DNA of 64,000 nt from an uncultured Sphingorhabdus sp. (GCA_937873665.1 CALMYW010000393.1:124001-188000); one strand, 5' to 3'; shown: positions 1 to 7,589, counted from the stretch's first letter. The notes: a model not told the origin generated them from the letters alone. Made by a program: numbers and translations.

Positions 1-1029
1 GTACTGCTTGTCGACGACAGCAATGTTGTGCGTTCGATTTTTGCGCGGATGTTGAGCGACAGCGGAGAGATCGAGGTTGTCGGCGAAGCTGGAAACAGCG
101 AAGAAGCGTTGAAGCTGCTCAAAACTGTGCGGCCCGACATCATCCTCCTTGATATCGAAATGCCCGAACGGTCGGGCCTGGATGCGCTGCCCGACATATT
201 GGATGCCGCCGGTGGAGGCAGAGTGCTGGTGGTATCGTCCTTCGTTGAAGAGAACGGCCCCGCGGCAATAAGAGCGCTCGAGCTCGGTGCTTGTGATACG
301 CTTTCAAAGCCCGGTCGCTTCGGCTTTGCCGGTCGATTCCCGGAACTGCTTGTCGAAAAGGTTGTTCGCTTAGGGAGCTCATCCAGACTGGTTGCGCGGA
401 AGAATGCGGCGCCTGAAAATGCCATTCCGATTTCGGATAGTAAATTTGAGATACCGGTGCCGGATTGTATCGCGATTGGTGCATCTACGGGCGGGATACC
501 GGTTATTTACGAAATCGTTCGTAACCTGCCGGCTGAGTTGCATTGTCCGGTGTTCATCGCGCAGCATCTGCCCGACGCATTTATGGAGTTTTTTGCACGC
601 CAGCTTTCGGCTCATACTGATCGCACGGTTTGCGTGCCAAAACCGGGAATGGAAATCTCTGAGCGCACAATCTATGTTTCACCAGGAAGCGCGCATTTGA
701 CTTGTGCGCAAAACGGTCGTCGCCGCAAAATTGAGCATCTCGATTATTATCCGAGCAGTCGGTATAGCCCGTCTGTCGACGCTCTGTTCGAATCGGTTGC
801 GCAGGTTTACGGTTCGGGTGCTCTGGCGATCGTTTTGAGCGGCATGGGGAATGATGGCGCTGCGGGCGCTGTTCGTCTTTCTGCTGCTGGTGCCAATGTC
901 ATCGTACAAGACGCCGAAAGCTCCGTGGTCTGGGGAATGCCTGGAGCCGTTGCCAAGGCAGGGCTTGCCGATGCAATATTGCCGCCGCCACTCATGTCCC
1001 GATTGCTCGCCAGAGCGGTACAGCAATGA
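1..1029 (+). CDS. cheB: CheB protein-glutamate methylesterase/deamidase (5'-truncated)
   Basis: CheB removes methyl groups from (and deamidates) glutamates of chemoreceptors, opposing CheR; it acts in the cytoplasm at receptor arrays and is activated by CheA phosphorylation. The gene is open from base 1 and starts just upstream of the window: the first residues VLLVDDS are the first strand and acidic pocket of a receiver domain, so only a few codons are missing. The receiver runs to about residue 120, with the phospho-acceptor aspartate in LLDIEMPE and the conserved lysine in SKPG. A linker and the methylesterase domain follow, with the catalytic triad visible as Ser in GASTGG, His in AQHLPD and Asp in GNDGA. 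The stop overlaps the cheR start (ATGA), so the two are translationally coupled, and a larger chemotaxis operon probably lies upstream. All key residues are present. Confidence 0.95.
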   Translation, partial: VLLVDDSNVVRSIFARMLSDSGEIEVVGEAGNSEEALKLLKTVRPDIILLDIEMPERSGLDALPDILDAAGGGRVLVVSSFVEENGPAAIRALELGACDTLSKPGRFGFAGRFPELLVEKVVRLGSSSRLVARKNAAPENAIPISDSKFEIPVPDCIAIGASTGGIPVIYEIVRNLPAELHCPVFIAQHLPDAFMEFFARQLSAHTDRTVCVPKPGMEISERTIYVSPGSAHLTCAQNGRRRKIEHLDYYPSSRYSPSVDALFESVAQVYGSGALAIVLSGMGNDGAAGAVRLSAAGANVIVQDAESSVVWGMPGAVAKAGLADAILPPPLMSRLLARAVQQ

Positions 1030-1892
1030 CCGAGGGTCAAATCGCGCGCGCGCATCGCAAGCTTTCCGAATTGCTCGCGCGGGAGACCGGCCAACAATTG
1101 TTAGCAAACCGGCACTGGCGCGTAGAGATGGCGCTGAAGCCGATACTGCGAAAGCATTCCATCCCTGATATCGATATGCTGGCCACGATCCTTGATGGTG
1201 GAGGCGAACCAGAACTTCTCAAGGAATGCATGGAATCCATGGTCAACAATGAAACCTGCTTCTTCCGCGACCAGGCGAACTTTGCGCTGCTGACCGGACC
1301 GGTAATGGATTCGCTGCGTGCAGCAAGGGCGAATACAAAGCGTTTGCGGATATGGTCGGCGGCCTGCTCGACAGGGCAAGAGCCCCATTCGCTTGCCATG
1401 TCATTTCTCGAAAATGCCGAGAAATGGCGCGGTTGGAACATCCAGATTCTGGCGACTGATATTTCGACAACTGCTTTGGCCAAGGCACGCAAGGGCCAAT
1501 ATTCACAGTTTGAGATTCAGCGCGGCCTTCCGGTAATGCTGATGCTTAAATATTTCGACCAGGTTGACGGTGATTGGGTGGCAAAGCCTGAAGTCCGCAA
1601 AATGGTCACTTTTGCACAGCATAATCAGCTCGATAGCCCTCGCCATATGGGGCAGTTCGACCTCATACTTTGTCGCAACATGCTGATGTATCTCTGCGAT
1701 GATAAAAGGCGTGAGGTTTTGGAGCAACTCGCATCGGCGTTGACTGCCGATGGCATATTGATGTTGGGTGCCGCCGAGACCGTTATAGGCCAAACGGAGA
1801 AATTCGTGGCGTCGCGCGAATTTCGCGGTTTCTATCAGCGAACGGTTTCAGGCAATGTTGCCGCGACCGGCCAGCAACGCCTCGCTATCTAA
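1026..1892 (+). CDS. cheR: CheR chemoreceptor methyltransferase
   Basis: CheR transfers methyl groups from S-adenosylmethionine to receptor glutamates, setting sensory adaptation together with CheB. The 288-residue protein has the family's usual length and order: an N-terminal helical domain with NNETCFFRD (the conserved N-E-T-xFFR/D motif), then a Rossmann methyltransferase domain with the SAM loop SAACSTGQEP, the acidic LATDIS strand and DLILCRNMLMYL near the end. It overlaps the end of cheB by 4 nt. No pentapeptide-binding tail or extra tetratricopeptide domain is seen. A short gap of about 40 nt separates it from the following amidase gene, which is functionally unrelated. Confidence 0.95.
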   Translation: MTEGQIARAHRKLSELLARETGQQLLANRHWRVEMALKPILRKHSIPDIDMLATILDGGGEPELLKECMESMVNNETCFFRDQANFALLTGPVMDSLRAARANTKRLRIWSAACSTGQEPHSLAMSFLENAEKWRGWNIQILATDISTTALAKARKGQYSQFEIQRGLPVMLMLKYFDQVDGDWVAKPEVRKMVTFAQHNQLDSPRHMGQFDLILCRNMLMYLCDDKRREVLEQLASALTADGILMLGAAETVIGQTEKFVASREFRGFYQRTVSGNVAATGQQRLAI

Positions 1893-1933
1893 GCAGGCTT
1901 TGCATTGAAGCACTTGCAGCCTATTAAAGCCGA

Positions 1934-2623
1934 ATGATCTGGTATCCATCACCAAATTTCGGCGAGCGAACGCTTCCAATTACGATGCTCGTTCTGCACT
2001 ATACAGGTATGAAGAGCGGTCCAGAAGCCGTCGAATGGCTGGCCAACCCGGCGTCGAAGGTTTCTGCACATTTTGTCGTCGAGGAAGACGGACAAATCAT
2101 CCACATGGTCCGTGAAGAGCAACGCGCGCAGCATGCGGGCCTCTCCTATTGGCGTGGGATTACCGATTGCAATAGCGCGAGCATTGGGATCGAAATCGTC
2201 AATCCAGGGCATGAATGGGGCTATCGACCATTTCCCGAGGAACAGATGGCGGCACTTGTTCCTTTGGTCGCCGAAATCGTTCGGACCTATGGAATTCCGC
2301 CGCGCAACGTTGTTGGCCACAGCGATGTTGCGCCTGCGCGCAAGCAGGATCCCGGCGAATTGTTCGATTGGGAACGCCTGGCGAAAGTCGGGCTTGCGGT
2401 TCCGCGACCAACCAAAAATCTTGTAGATCCCGGCTGGGGCGATGCTGCTTTCCTGCTGGCCCTCGAACGATATGGCTACGGCATCGCAGATGGCCCCAAG
2501 GCCGTGGTCGCATTCCAGCGCCGTTTCCGGCCGGAAACTGTTGATGGCGTGATCGATGGCCAGTGCCGGGCAATCCTGTGGAGCCTTCTCTTGGAACATG
2601 AAGGCGGACCTGCTATCGGCTAA
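1934..2623 (+). CDS. N-acetylmuramoyl-L-alanine amidase (AmiD/AmpD-like)
   Basis: Likely zinc amidase that cleaves the bond between N-acetylmuramic acid and L-alanine in peptidoglycan or its fragments. The 229-residue protein carries an Amidase_2 fold: the first zinc histidine is in LHYTG (about residue 22), the second in VVGHSDVAP and the Asp ligand in KQDPG, with a glutamate in IGIEIVNPG. The last 60 or so residues (after the VDPGWGD region) look like a small helical peptidoglycan-binding-type domain ending in the GVIDGQCRAIL segment. No clear signal peptide is visible, so a cytoplasmic recycling role (AmpD/AmiD type) is as likely as export. The ATG start has only a weak upstream ribosome site. 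RNase P RNA follows within a few bases. Confidence 0.85.
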   Translation: MIWYPSPNFGERTLPITMLVLHYTGMKSGPEAVEWLANPASKVSAHFVVEEDGQIIHMVREEQRAQHAGLSYWRGITDCNSASIGIEIVNPGHEWGYRPFPEEQMAALVPLVAEIVRTYGIPPRNVVGHSDVAPARKQDPGELFDWERLAKVGLAVPRPTKNLVDPGWGDAAFLLALERYGYGIADGPKAVVAFQRRFRPETVDGVIDGQCRAILWSLLLEHEGGPAIG

Positions 2624-2626
2624 CGC

Positions 2627-2993
2627 GCCAGAGGGTCGGGCGACCGCCGGTGCTTCGCTTGCGGGGTGCGGGAGGAAAGTCCGGGCTCCAGCGAGGAACG
2701 GTGCCGGATAACTTCCGGCTGGGGTAACCCAAGGGAAAGTGCCACAGAAAGCAAACCGCCACGGCTTCGGTCGGGTAAGGGCGAAAGGGTGCGGCAAGAG
2801 CGCACCGCGCGGGCGGCAACGTCAGCGGCACGGCAAACCCCACCGGGAGCAAAATCGAATAGGGGCGGCACATGGCATCCTCCTGCCAGTCGCCCGGGTT
2901 GATTGCTTGACCCTTGTTGCAAGACAAGGGCTAGAGGAATGGTCGCCTATCCCTGAAAAGGGTGGACAGAACCCGGCTTACAGACCCTCTGGC
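2627..2993 (+). ncRNA. rnpB: RNase P RNA component, bacterial class A
   Basis: The catalytic RNA that trims 5' leaders from pre-tRNAs. The ends pair perfectly: GCCAGAGGGTC at 2627-2637 with GACCCTCTGGC at 2983-2993 forms helix P1. Conserved blocks are in order: GAGGAAAGTCCGGGCT near 2671, GGCAAACCCCACCGGGAGC near 2832, and ACAGAACCCGGCTTACAGA near 2967. Length (about 367 nt) fits class A. This RNA fills the longest gap without a coding sequence in the window. Its 3' end overlaps the end of the convergent gene on the other strand by 16 nt. Exact ends were taken from the P1 helix. Confidence 0.96.
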
Positions 2994-3367
2994 AGTTTTT
3001 TCCAGTACAGATAGATGCTTCCCAACAGCGTGAGCACGACGGCCTCAACCACCATTGGTTCAAAAACTTGCGAGGAGCCGCCATCCAGTGCGAGGCTGAC
3101 AAAACGACCCATTAAGGCAAGGGCAGGGAGAAGCCACGTCGCCGCGAGCCAGGTCGAACTGAGTTTCCATGCTGCGACAAAGGCGAACACGGCAATTGCC
3201 AGAAAAAGGCCTCCGATATCGGCCCGAATATTGGCATTTCCGATTGCACCGACCGTCTGAATACCTCGTGCGTCCGCCAAGGAGGCAAGGTCGAACCAAT
3301 GTTGATACGCTGAAATCAGCGACAATAGCCCGATAATGGCAACAAATATGCGTGATGCAGCCAGCAT
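2978..3367 (-). CDS. small four-helix membrane protein, DUF4345-like
   Basis: Function unknown. The 129-residue product is almost entirely hydrophobic, with about four transmembrane helices: residues 1-20 (LAASRIFVAIIGLLSLI), about 45-68 (the stretch after ANIRADIGG), about 72-92 and about 103-122. The pattern of a polar RADIGG segment between helix 1 and helix 2 followed by a small-residue-rich helix resembles the DUF4345 family of small bacterial membrane proteins, but I cannot confirm this without a search. A fair ribosome site (AAGGGAG) precedes the ATG. It is divergent from the Yip1-like gene at 3454. Its stop codon lies inside the 3' end of rnpB, so the two convergent transcripts overlap. 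Confidence 0.75.
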   Translation of the reverse strand: MLAASRIFVAIIGLLSLISAYQHWFDLASLADARGIQTVGAIGNANIRADIGGLFLAIAVFAFVAAWKLSSTWLAATWLLPALALMGRFVSLALDGGSSQVFEPMVVEAVVLTLLGSIYLYWKKLPEGL

Positions 3368-3396
3368 GAAGCATTCTCCCTTTTGATTTACTTATT

Positions 3397-3412
3397 GAAC
3401 CAATTGTGGTTC
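3397..3412. repeat. inverted repeat between divergent membrane-protein genes
   Basis: A 6-bp inverted repeat, GAACCA-attg-TGGTTC, sits in the short gap between the minus-strand gene starting at 3367 and the plus-strand gene starting at 3454. The position would suit a shared operator, but it is short and nothing else supports regulation. Confidence 0.3.
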
Positions 3413-3453
3413 TCTCCTGTCAGAGGGTATCTACATTGATGAGGGGAAAGCAA

Positions 3454-4083
3454 ATGTCATTAGTCGATAGAGCAAAGAATATCCTTCTTAACCCGAAAGC
3501 CGAATGGGATGTCATCGCCAAAGAGCCTGCTACTGTGGGAAGCTTGTTCACTGGCTATGCGATTCCGTTGTCCGTGCTTCCAATTATCGGATCGGTCATT
3601 GCGCTGGGGCTGCTGGGCATCGGCGCAGGATCGCTCGCCCCTATGGGCATTGCTTCCGTCGGAGTAGGAATAGCTGCCGGCATGGCCGCCGTGGGCTTTG
3701 TTATCGGTCTGGTCATGCTCTATGTGATGAGCCTCATCGTCAATGCGGTGTCGCCAAGCTTCAATGGCAAATCGGACATTGTCAGCGCAACGAAGTTGAT
3801 GGCCTATGCGTCGACTCCGTCATGGATTGCGGGCCTTATCTCGCCGTTTCTTGGTCCTGTCGGCGGGCTCGTTTCGCTGGCAGCGATCGCCTATGTCGTA
3901 TATCTGATTTACACGGGTATTGGCCCGATTATGGAAGCTCCGGCGGAGAAAGTTGCCGGTTTTACTGTAGTTATCATATTGATTTACATTGTTCTTTCGG
4001 CGGTGCTGACAATGTTTATCGGTGGTATGCTGATCGCCACTTTCTTTGGTGGCGCTATGATGGCTGGCGCAGCCAGCATGTAA
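3454..4083 (+). CDS. Yip1-family integral membrane protein
   Basis: Probable Yip1-domain membrane protein of unknown role. The N-terminus (SLVDRAKNILLNPKAEWDVI) is the typical Yip1/DUF1282 opening, in which a short amphipathic helix and an NPxxEW motif precede the membrane segments. The remaining residues form about five hydrophobic helices, Gly/Ala rich, starting at about residue 28. I chose the ATG at 3454 because it follows GAGGGGAAAG and gives the family N-terminus; an in-frame start 48 nt upstream would add an unconserved tail. The 209-residue length fits the family. Neighbours give no functional hint. Confidence 0.8.
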   Translation: MSLVDRAKNILLNPKAEWDVIAKEPATVGSLFTGYAIPLSVLPIIGSVIALGLLGIGAGSLAPMGIASVGVGIAAGMAAVGFVIGLVMLYVMSLIVNAVSPSFNGKSDIVSATKLMAYASTPSWIAGLISPFLGPVGGLVSLAAIAYVVYLIYTGIGPIMEAPAEKVAGFTVVIILIYIVLSAVLTMFIGGMLIATFFGGAMMAGAASM

Positions 4084-4135
4084 TTTGGCTGAATTCGGCC
4101 TAGCATCGGAGCCATGCCATCGCTAAGGCGGCGGC

Positions 4136-4669
4136 ATGGCTCGTTCTTCACGCAGTAATGACTGGGGATTTCCCCGCTGGCGCGGCTATGGCACCTCGCG
4201 TGAAGCGCAGGCTGTCCGGCTGTGCGACAGAGTGGGATGCGATCGTGCAGGGAATTGTCCCGCTCCCAAGTCACCGAACAGCCCGGAACGCTGGATGTTT
4301 TGCGAGGATCATGCCGCTGAATATAATCGGGGCTATGATTATTTTGCCGGGCTGAGCGCTGAAGAAGCTGCGGAGCGTGAATCGAACGAACGTCGCGACA
4401 ATAGCGGCTACCACGAATCTGCACATTATGGTTGGGCTGGGTCCGGTGACGGTAGCCGCAGTCGCGATGAAATGCGTGCGCTCGAACTGCTCGGACTGGA
4501 TCCGGATGCCGATTTCGAAGAAGTGAAAAAAGCCTGGCGCAAGATTGCCAAGGAAACGCACCCGGACGTGCGACCTAATGATTCAGATGCTGCTAAGGCT
4601 TTTCAGGCGGGGCAAGCTGCATTCGATGTTTTGCGCGCGGCAGAAGAGCGGCGCGTCTGGAAGGGCTGA
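4136..4669 (+). CDS. J-domain protein with N-terminal Cys-rich segment
   Basis: Likely co-chaperone that stimulates DnaK ATPase for an unknown client. The C-terminal 60 residues are a J domain: ALELLGLDPDADFEEVKKAW, then the HPD motif (KETHPDV) and the F-x-A-x-x-A-F-D-V-L helix. The N-terminal half has a Cys/His pattern (CDRVGC, GNCPAPKSP, FCEDH) that resembles the small zinc-binding region found in other alphaproteobacterial J-proteins of this size, followed by AEYNRGYDYF. There is no Gly/Phe region or DnaJ substrate domain, so this is a class III J-protein, not DnaJ itself. It is convergent with the SufE gene, with only 6 nt between the stops. Confidence 0.85.
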   Translation: MARSSRSNDWGFPRWRGYGTSREAQAVRLCDRVGCDRAGNCPAPKSPNSPERWMFCEDHAAEYNRGYDYFAGLSAEEAAERESNERRDNSGYHESAHYGWAGSGDGSRSRDEMRALELLGLDPDADFEEVKKAWRKIAKETHPDVRPNDSDAAKAFQAGQAAFDVLRAAEERRVWKG

Positions 4670-4675
4670 GCACCC

Positions 4676-5077
4676 TCAGGAGTAGCGCGCGGCGGTTTCG
4701 CGTATCAACGCAATCATGTTGGGGATACCCTGAGTCCGGTTCGAGCTCAGCTGGTTTTTGAGATCAAAGGGCGCAAGCGCAGCTTCGATATTGAGCGATC
4801 CAATCTCGGCTGCGGTCTTGCCTTCCACCGTTTTTAGCACAAGCGCGATAATGCCTTTGGTTATGGCAGCGTTGCTATCGGCAAGGAACGACAATTGGTT
4901 GTCATCTGTCACCGGGTAAACCCATACGCTAGCCGAACAACCACGCACCAAGGTGGCATCTGTTTTTAGCGCATCGGGCATGGGGGGCAGCGCCTTGCCC
5001 AGATCGATCAACAGACGATAGCGGTCATCGCCATCGAGAAACTCATATTCGTCGAGAATGTCGGCCAGCGCAGTCAT
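4676..5077 (-). CDS. sufE: SufE-family Fe-S cluster sulfur acceptor
   Basis: SufE-type proteins accept persulfide sulfur from cysteine desulfurases for Fe-S cluster assembly. The 133-residue protein matches the family in length; the acceptor cysteine is Cys47 in VRGCSASVWV, and the downstream LSSNRTQGIPNMI segment is the conserved SufE C-terminal motif (R-x-x-G). It lies 26 nt after the last of the small psp-linked membrane protein genes on the same strand, so it could be read from the psp promoter, but no functional link is evident. No other suf genes are in the window. Confidence 0.88.
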   Translation of the reverse strand: MTALADILDEYEFLDGDDRYRLLIDLGKALPPMPDALKTDATLVRGCSASVWVYPVTDDNQLSFLADSNAAITKGIIALVLKTVEGKTAAEIGSLNIEAALAPFDLKNQLSSNRTQGIPNMIALIRETAARYS

Positions 5078-5103
5078 AGGCGCTGCGCTTATGGCCTTGG
5101 ACT

Positions 5104-5346
5104 TCAGATATCAATGCCCGCTGCAATGGCTTCAAGCTTTTTAACACGTTCCTTCAGATCGGCTACCTCGATGCGCGACACTGTGGAAGGAGCCCCATCA
5201 TGCGATGGGCGATGCTGGCTTTCCATTTCGATGCGCTTGAGTTCGATCCAGTCGCGCCATCCGCGCAGGCTGGCGGCAGCGATTATGCCGACGGTTGCCA
5301 GCGCAAGGGCACTTACAGTCAGATAGAAGCTGGGGTCCTGTGGCAT
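5104..5346 (-). CDS. small psp-array membrane protein 6 (one TM helix plus coiled coil)
   Basis: Unrecognised 80-residue protein, last of six small genes downstream of pspC. Residues about 7-27 form a transmembrane helix (YLTVSALALATVGIIAAA), followed by a basic/acidic stretch (WRDWIELKRIEME) and a short coiled coil DLKERVKKLEAIA that is a shortened form of the L-E-E-R-x-x-V-L-E-R-I-A motif of its neighbours; the usual EIExLR ending is missing. Strong ribosome site AAGGAAGGA upstream. By topology it resembles PspB (N-terminal helix, cytoplasmic zipper), which suggests membrane-stress signalling, but that is inference from context. Confidence 0.75.
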   Translation of the reverse strand: MPQDPSFYLTVSALALATVGIIAAASLRGWRDWIELKRIEMESQHRPSHDGAPSTVSRIEVADLKERVKKLEAIAAGIDI

Positions 5347-5367
5347 GGGTCCTTCCTTCCTTTTGGG

Positions 5368-5646
5368 TTACCGGTCGCGCAGCGCTTCGATTTCACGGCT
5401 GACGTCGATGGCGCTTGAATTGTCTGTGGCGATGCGTTCCAGAACTTTAATCCGCTCTTTCAGCTCGCTGATTTCGTTCTGCAGCGCTTGCGTATCGACA
5501 TTGTTCGCCAGGCGCTGGGTTTTGTTTCCCAACATATCCTGATCTTCGATAATGCCGTACTTCGCCTGATGCTTGCTCTGGATGATCTTGCCGATCGTGA
5601 TGATGGCAATGATGGCCACAACCATCGTGAAGGGATCGCCAATCAT
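5368..5646 (-). CDS. small psp-array membrane protein 5 (TM helix plus coiled coil)
   Basis: Unrecognised 92-residue protein. Hydrophobic helix at about residues 7-22 (FTMVVAIIAIITIGKII), then a polar linker and a heptad-patterned C-terminal half containing SELKERIKVLERIATD and ending REIEALRDR. This ending is shared with the other members of the array and with PspC. Its ATG overlaps the upstream gene's stop (ATGA), so translation is coupled. The role is unknown; partnership with PspB/PspC through the coiled coil is a reasonable inference. Confidence 0.78.
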   Translation of the reverse strand: MIGDPFTMVVAIIAIITIGKIIQSKHQAKYGIIEDQDMLGNKTQRLANNVDTQALQNEISELKERIKVLERIATDNSSAIDVSREIEALRDR

Positions 5647-5933
5647 TTGATTACTTCCTTTTCATGCAATGGCTGAGCAGGCAGGCTGCGAAGCGCTTCG
5701 ATTTCATTGGCAAGACTGTAACCCTGATCAGTCACAATGCGTTCCAAAACAGCAACACGTTCTTCAAGTCGCCCCTTGTCAGCGGCATATTGCGCGGCTT
5801 TCTCGGCGATGCTCTGGGCATTCAGTTCCATCTGCCGTTCTTTCATTTTCAACCAAGGACGGAAAATTGCCCCGGCAAATATGGCCAGCAATCCGCAGCA
5901 AATGCCCAAAATAGGTATGAGTAAGGGGCTCAT
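5643..5933 (-). CDS. small psp-array membrane protein 4 (TM helix plus coiled coil)
   Basis: Unrecognised 96-residue protein. Residues about 3-24 (LLIPILGICCGLLAIFAGAIF) form the single membrane helix, followed by a charged helical region and the shared motif RLEERVAVLERIVTD and EIEALR, with a 15-residue extra tail (SLPAQPLHEKEVIK). A good ribosome site (AAGGAAG) precedes the ATG. The stop overlaps the start of the next gene. It differs from its neighbours in the membrane segment but not in the coiled coil, so the array members share a C-terminal module on varied anchors. Confidence 0.78.
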   Translation of the reverse strand: MSPLLIPILGICCGLLAIFAGAIFRPWLKMKERQMELNAQSIAEKAAQYAADKGRLEERVAVLERIVTDQGYSLANEIEALRSLPAQPLHEKEVIK

Positions 5934-5955
5934 AGAAACAGCTTCCTTTTTTATT

Positions 5956-6282
5956 TCAGTTTGCCGGGCCGCGCAGGGCTTCGATTTCGGCGGTCAACTT
6001 GTGGGTATCATCGACTACAATCTTCTCCACACTGGCAAGGCGATCCTTGATCGAACCCAGTTCGGCGCGCAGTTGCGCATTTTCCTGGCTCAGCAGCTTG
6101 ATCCGTTCGACCGATTCCTGATCAGTCTTGGGATAGACCGCCTGGCCCCACGCACCATCAAGCGGATAGCCATTTTTGATGCGTAGCCAGGTTGTAATAA
6201 CCCAGCCGGCTGAAATTGAGACAATTCCCACGCCGATCATCGGACCAATTGCAGAAATGATAGCTAGTTTATCCGGATCCAT
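5956..6282 (-). CDS. small psp-array membrane protein 3 (TM helix plus coiled coil)
   Basis: Unrecognised 108-residue protein, the longest of the array. Hydrophobic residues about 7-32 end in the motif SAGWVITTWLRIKNGYPLD, which is close to the corresponding AGWVINNWIRAKHGYALE of the next gene, so these two are paralogues over their whole length. A leucine-rich coiled coil (IKLLSQENAQLRAELGSIK) leads to the array motif DRLASVEKIVVDD and EIEALRGPAN. The ribosome site is weak. By topology it is PspB-like; function unknown. Confidence 0.78.
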   Translation of the reverse strand: MDPDKLAIISAIGPMIGVGIVSISAGWVITTWLRIKNGYPLDGAWGQAVYPKTDQESVERIKLLSQENAQLRAELGSIKDRLASVEKIVVDDTHKLTAEIEALRGPAN

Positions 6283-6305
6283 TTGCTTTGCCCTATTGGT
6301 CGCGC

Positions 6306-6587
6306 TCAGCGCAGACTTTCAATTTCATCGGCCAGACGCACGCCTTTGTCAGTCGCGATGCGCTCCAGAACGGCGATCCGTTCTTCCAGCCGGCTGATCT
6401 TGCCGCCAAGTTGTTCATTCTCGCTGGTCAACAGTCCGATTTTGCGCTCTGCTTCGGGCAGTTCCTTGGTGGTCTTGCCGCCCCATTCATCTTCCAACGC
6501 ATAGCCATGCTTGGCGCGGATCCAGTTGTTGATCACCCAGCCTGCGGTGCAAAGACCGACTATCCAGATTATCGTGTCGGGTCCCAT
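6306..6587 (-). CDS. small psp-array membrane protein 2 (TM helix plus coiled coil)
   Basis: Unrecognised 93-residue protein. A membrane helix (about residues 5-22) runs into AGWVINNWIRAKHGYALEDE, then a polar linker and a long coiled coil with heptad leucines ending in RLEERIAVLERIATD and ADEIESLR at the very C-terminus. The last eight residues, ADEIESLR, are identical to the last eight residues of PspC two genes upstream, which is direct sequence evidence linking the array to the Psp system. Ribosome site AAGGGAT. Confidence 0.8.
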   Translation of the reverse strand: MGPDTIIWIVGLCTAGWVINNWIRAKHGYALEDEWGGKTTKELPEAERKIGLLTSENEQLGGKISRLEERIAVLERIATDKGVRLADEIESLR

Positions 6588-6613
6588 ATCCCTTTTCCCT
6601 TTCCTTGACGCGC

Positions 6614-6886
6614 TCAGCGCAAGCGTTCGATTTCGCGGCCCAGATTGAGGCTGCTGTCGGTCGCAATCCGTTCCATCACTGAAAGCCTATCTTCCAGGCG
6701 GAGCATTTGGCCGCGCATCGCTTCATTCTCGTTGACCAACAATTCGGTCTGGCGCGACGGTGCGAGCCCGTCCTGCTTGAGCGCTGCCCTGACTTTGCGA
6801 CGACCATACCATTGGATGGTCAGCGTTGCGGCCACGCCCAGCATGCTGCCCAGAAACAGGACAAACATGAATTCGCCTTCGTGCAT
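6614..6886 (-). CDS. small psp-array membrane protein 1 (TM helix plus coiled coil)
   Basis: Unrecognised 90-residue protein directly after pspC. A membrane helix at about residues 7-25 (FVLFLGSMLGVAATLTI) is followed by a basic patch (GRRKVRAALK) and a coiled coil with the array motif RLEDRLSVMERIATD and the terminal REIERLR. The ATG at 6886 has a GGGAGAA ribosome site. The RLEDRL segment is also found in PspB (RRLEDRLDTVERL), again tying the array to PspB. Confidence 0.8.
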   Translation of the reverse strand: MHEGEFMFVLFLGSMLGVAATLTIQWYGRRKVRAALKQDGLAPSRQTELLVNENEAMRGQMLRLEDRLSVMERIATDSSLNLGREIERLR

Positions 6887-6913
6887 GTATTTTCTCCCAA
6901 GCCGATCTGCTGC

Positions 6914-7297
6914 TTAGCGCAGGCTTTCGATTTCGTCGGCGAGCTGTTTGTTATTGCTGACATAGAAGGTTTCCATGTCGGCAAGGCGACGGTCGATTTC
7001 GCGGAAGCGTGAACGGATGTCGCGGGTGGTTCGGGCAGGGGACTGGCGGACGCCCTGCCAGAATTTCTGCTCGACCTTGTCCTCGGCGTAGAGGTGGATC
7101 GGCTTTTTGTCGGCCATCCAGGCGGTGATCCAGTAAGCAATCAGCGTCCAAGGAAAGCCGCCCATCAATGTGAGCATGACCGCGCCCAGCCGAACCCAGA
7201 GGACATTGACCCCTGTATAGTCCGCTATGCCTGCGCAAACGCCTTTCCATTTGCCATTCTGCTTATCGAGATAGAATTTGGTGTGCATGCCAGACAT
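6914..7297 (-). CDS. pspC: PspC-domain membrane protein with added coiled-coil tail
   Basis: PspC works with PspB to sense inner-membrane damage and release PspF from PspA. The PspC domain fills residues about 1-70: FYLDKQNGKWKGVCAGIADY is the signature start, followed by the VLWVRLGAVMLTLMGGFP membrane helix and a second hydrophobic stretch IAYWITAW. The last 50 residues are a helical, charged region ending DRRLADMETFY and ADEIESLR, a terminal motif shared with the small proteins of the array. It follows pspB with a single base between stop and ATG; the ribosome site AGGAAGA lies in the end of pspB. Confidence 0.92.
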   Translation of the reverse strand: MSGMHTKFYLDKQNGKWKGVCAGIADYTGVNVLWVRLGAVMLTLMGGFPWTLIAYWITAWMADKKPIHLYAEDKVEQKFWQGVRQSPARTTRDIRSRFREIDRRLADMETFYVSNNKQLADEIESLR

Positions 7298-7298
7298 C

Positions 7299-7589
7299 TC
7301 AGTTCTTCCTCTCCAGTCGGCGGATATTGTCTAAGTCGGCATATTCCTCACTCTCATGATCGAGGCGGCGGGGATGCCAATCTGGGTTGTCGGCAGCGAC
7401 AAGGCGTTCGACTGTGTCTAGACGGTCTTCGAGGCGGCGTGCCAGTTCGTGCATGTCACCGAGCATGCGCTCATCATCATTGGTCAGCGTTGCCGCGGTT
7501 TTCCACTTGGTGACATAGTGCATGATCAGCCAGGGTAGCCCGATGAAGAGCATCCCGACTACGAATATGGGTACAAGTTCGTCTGCCAT
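7299..7589 (-). CDS. pspB: PspB phage-shock membrane protein
   Basis: PspB is a small inner-membrane protein whose cytoplasmic leucine-zipper region acts with PspC in stress sensing. The 96-residue protein has an N-terminal membrane helix (about residues 5-27, IFVVGMLFIGLPWLIMHYV), then a helical region with RRLEDRLDTVERLV, and ends in a charged tail of about 30 residues (DLDNIRRLERKN). It is longer than E. coli PspB (about 74 residues). The start lies 4 nt after the pspA stop. Confidence 0.9.
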   Translation of the reverse strand: MADELVPIFVVGMLFIGLPWLIMHYVTKWKTAATLTNDDERMLGDMHELARRLEDRLDTVERLVAADNPDWHPRRLDHESEEYADLDNIRRLERKN

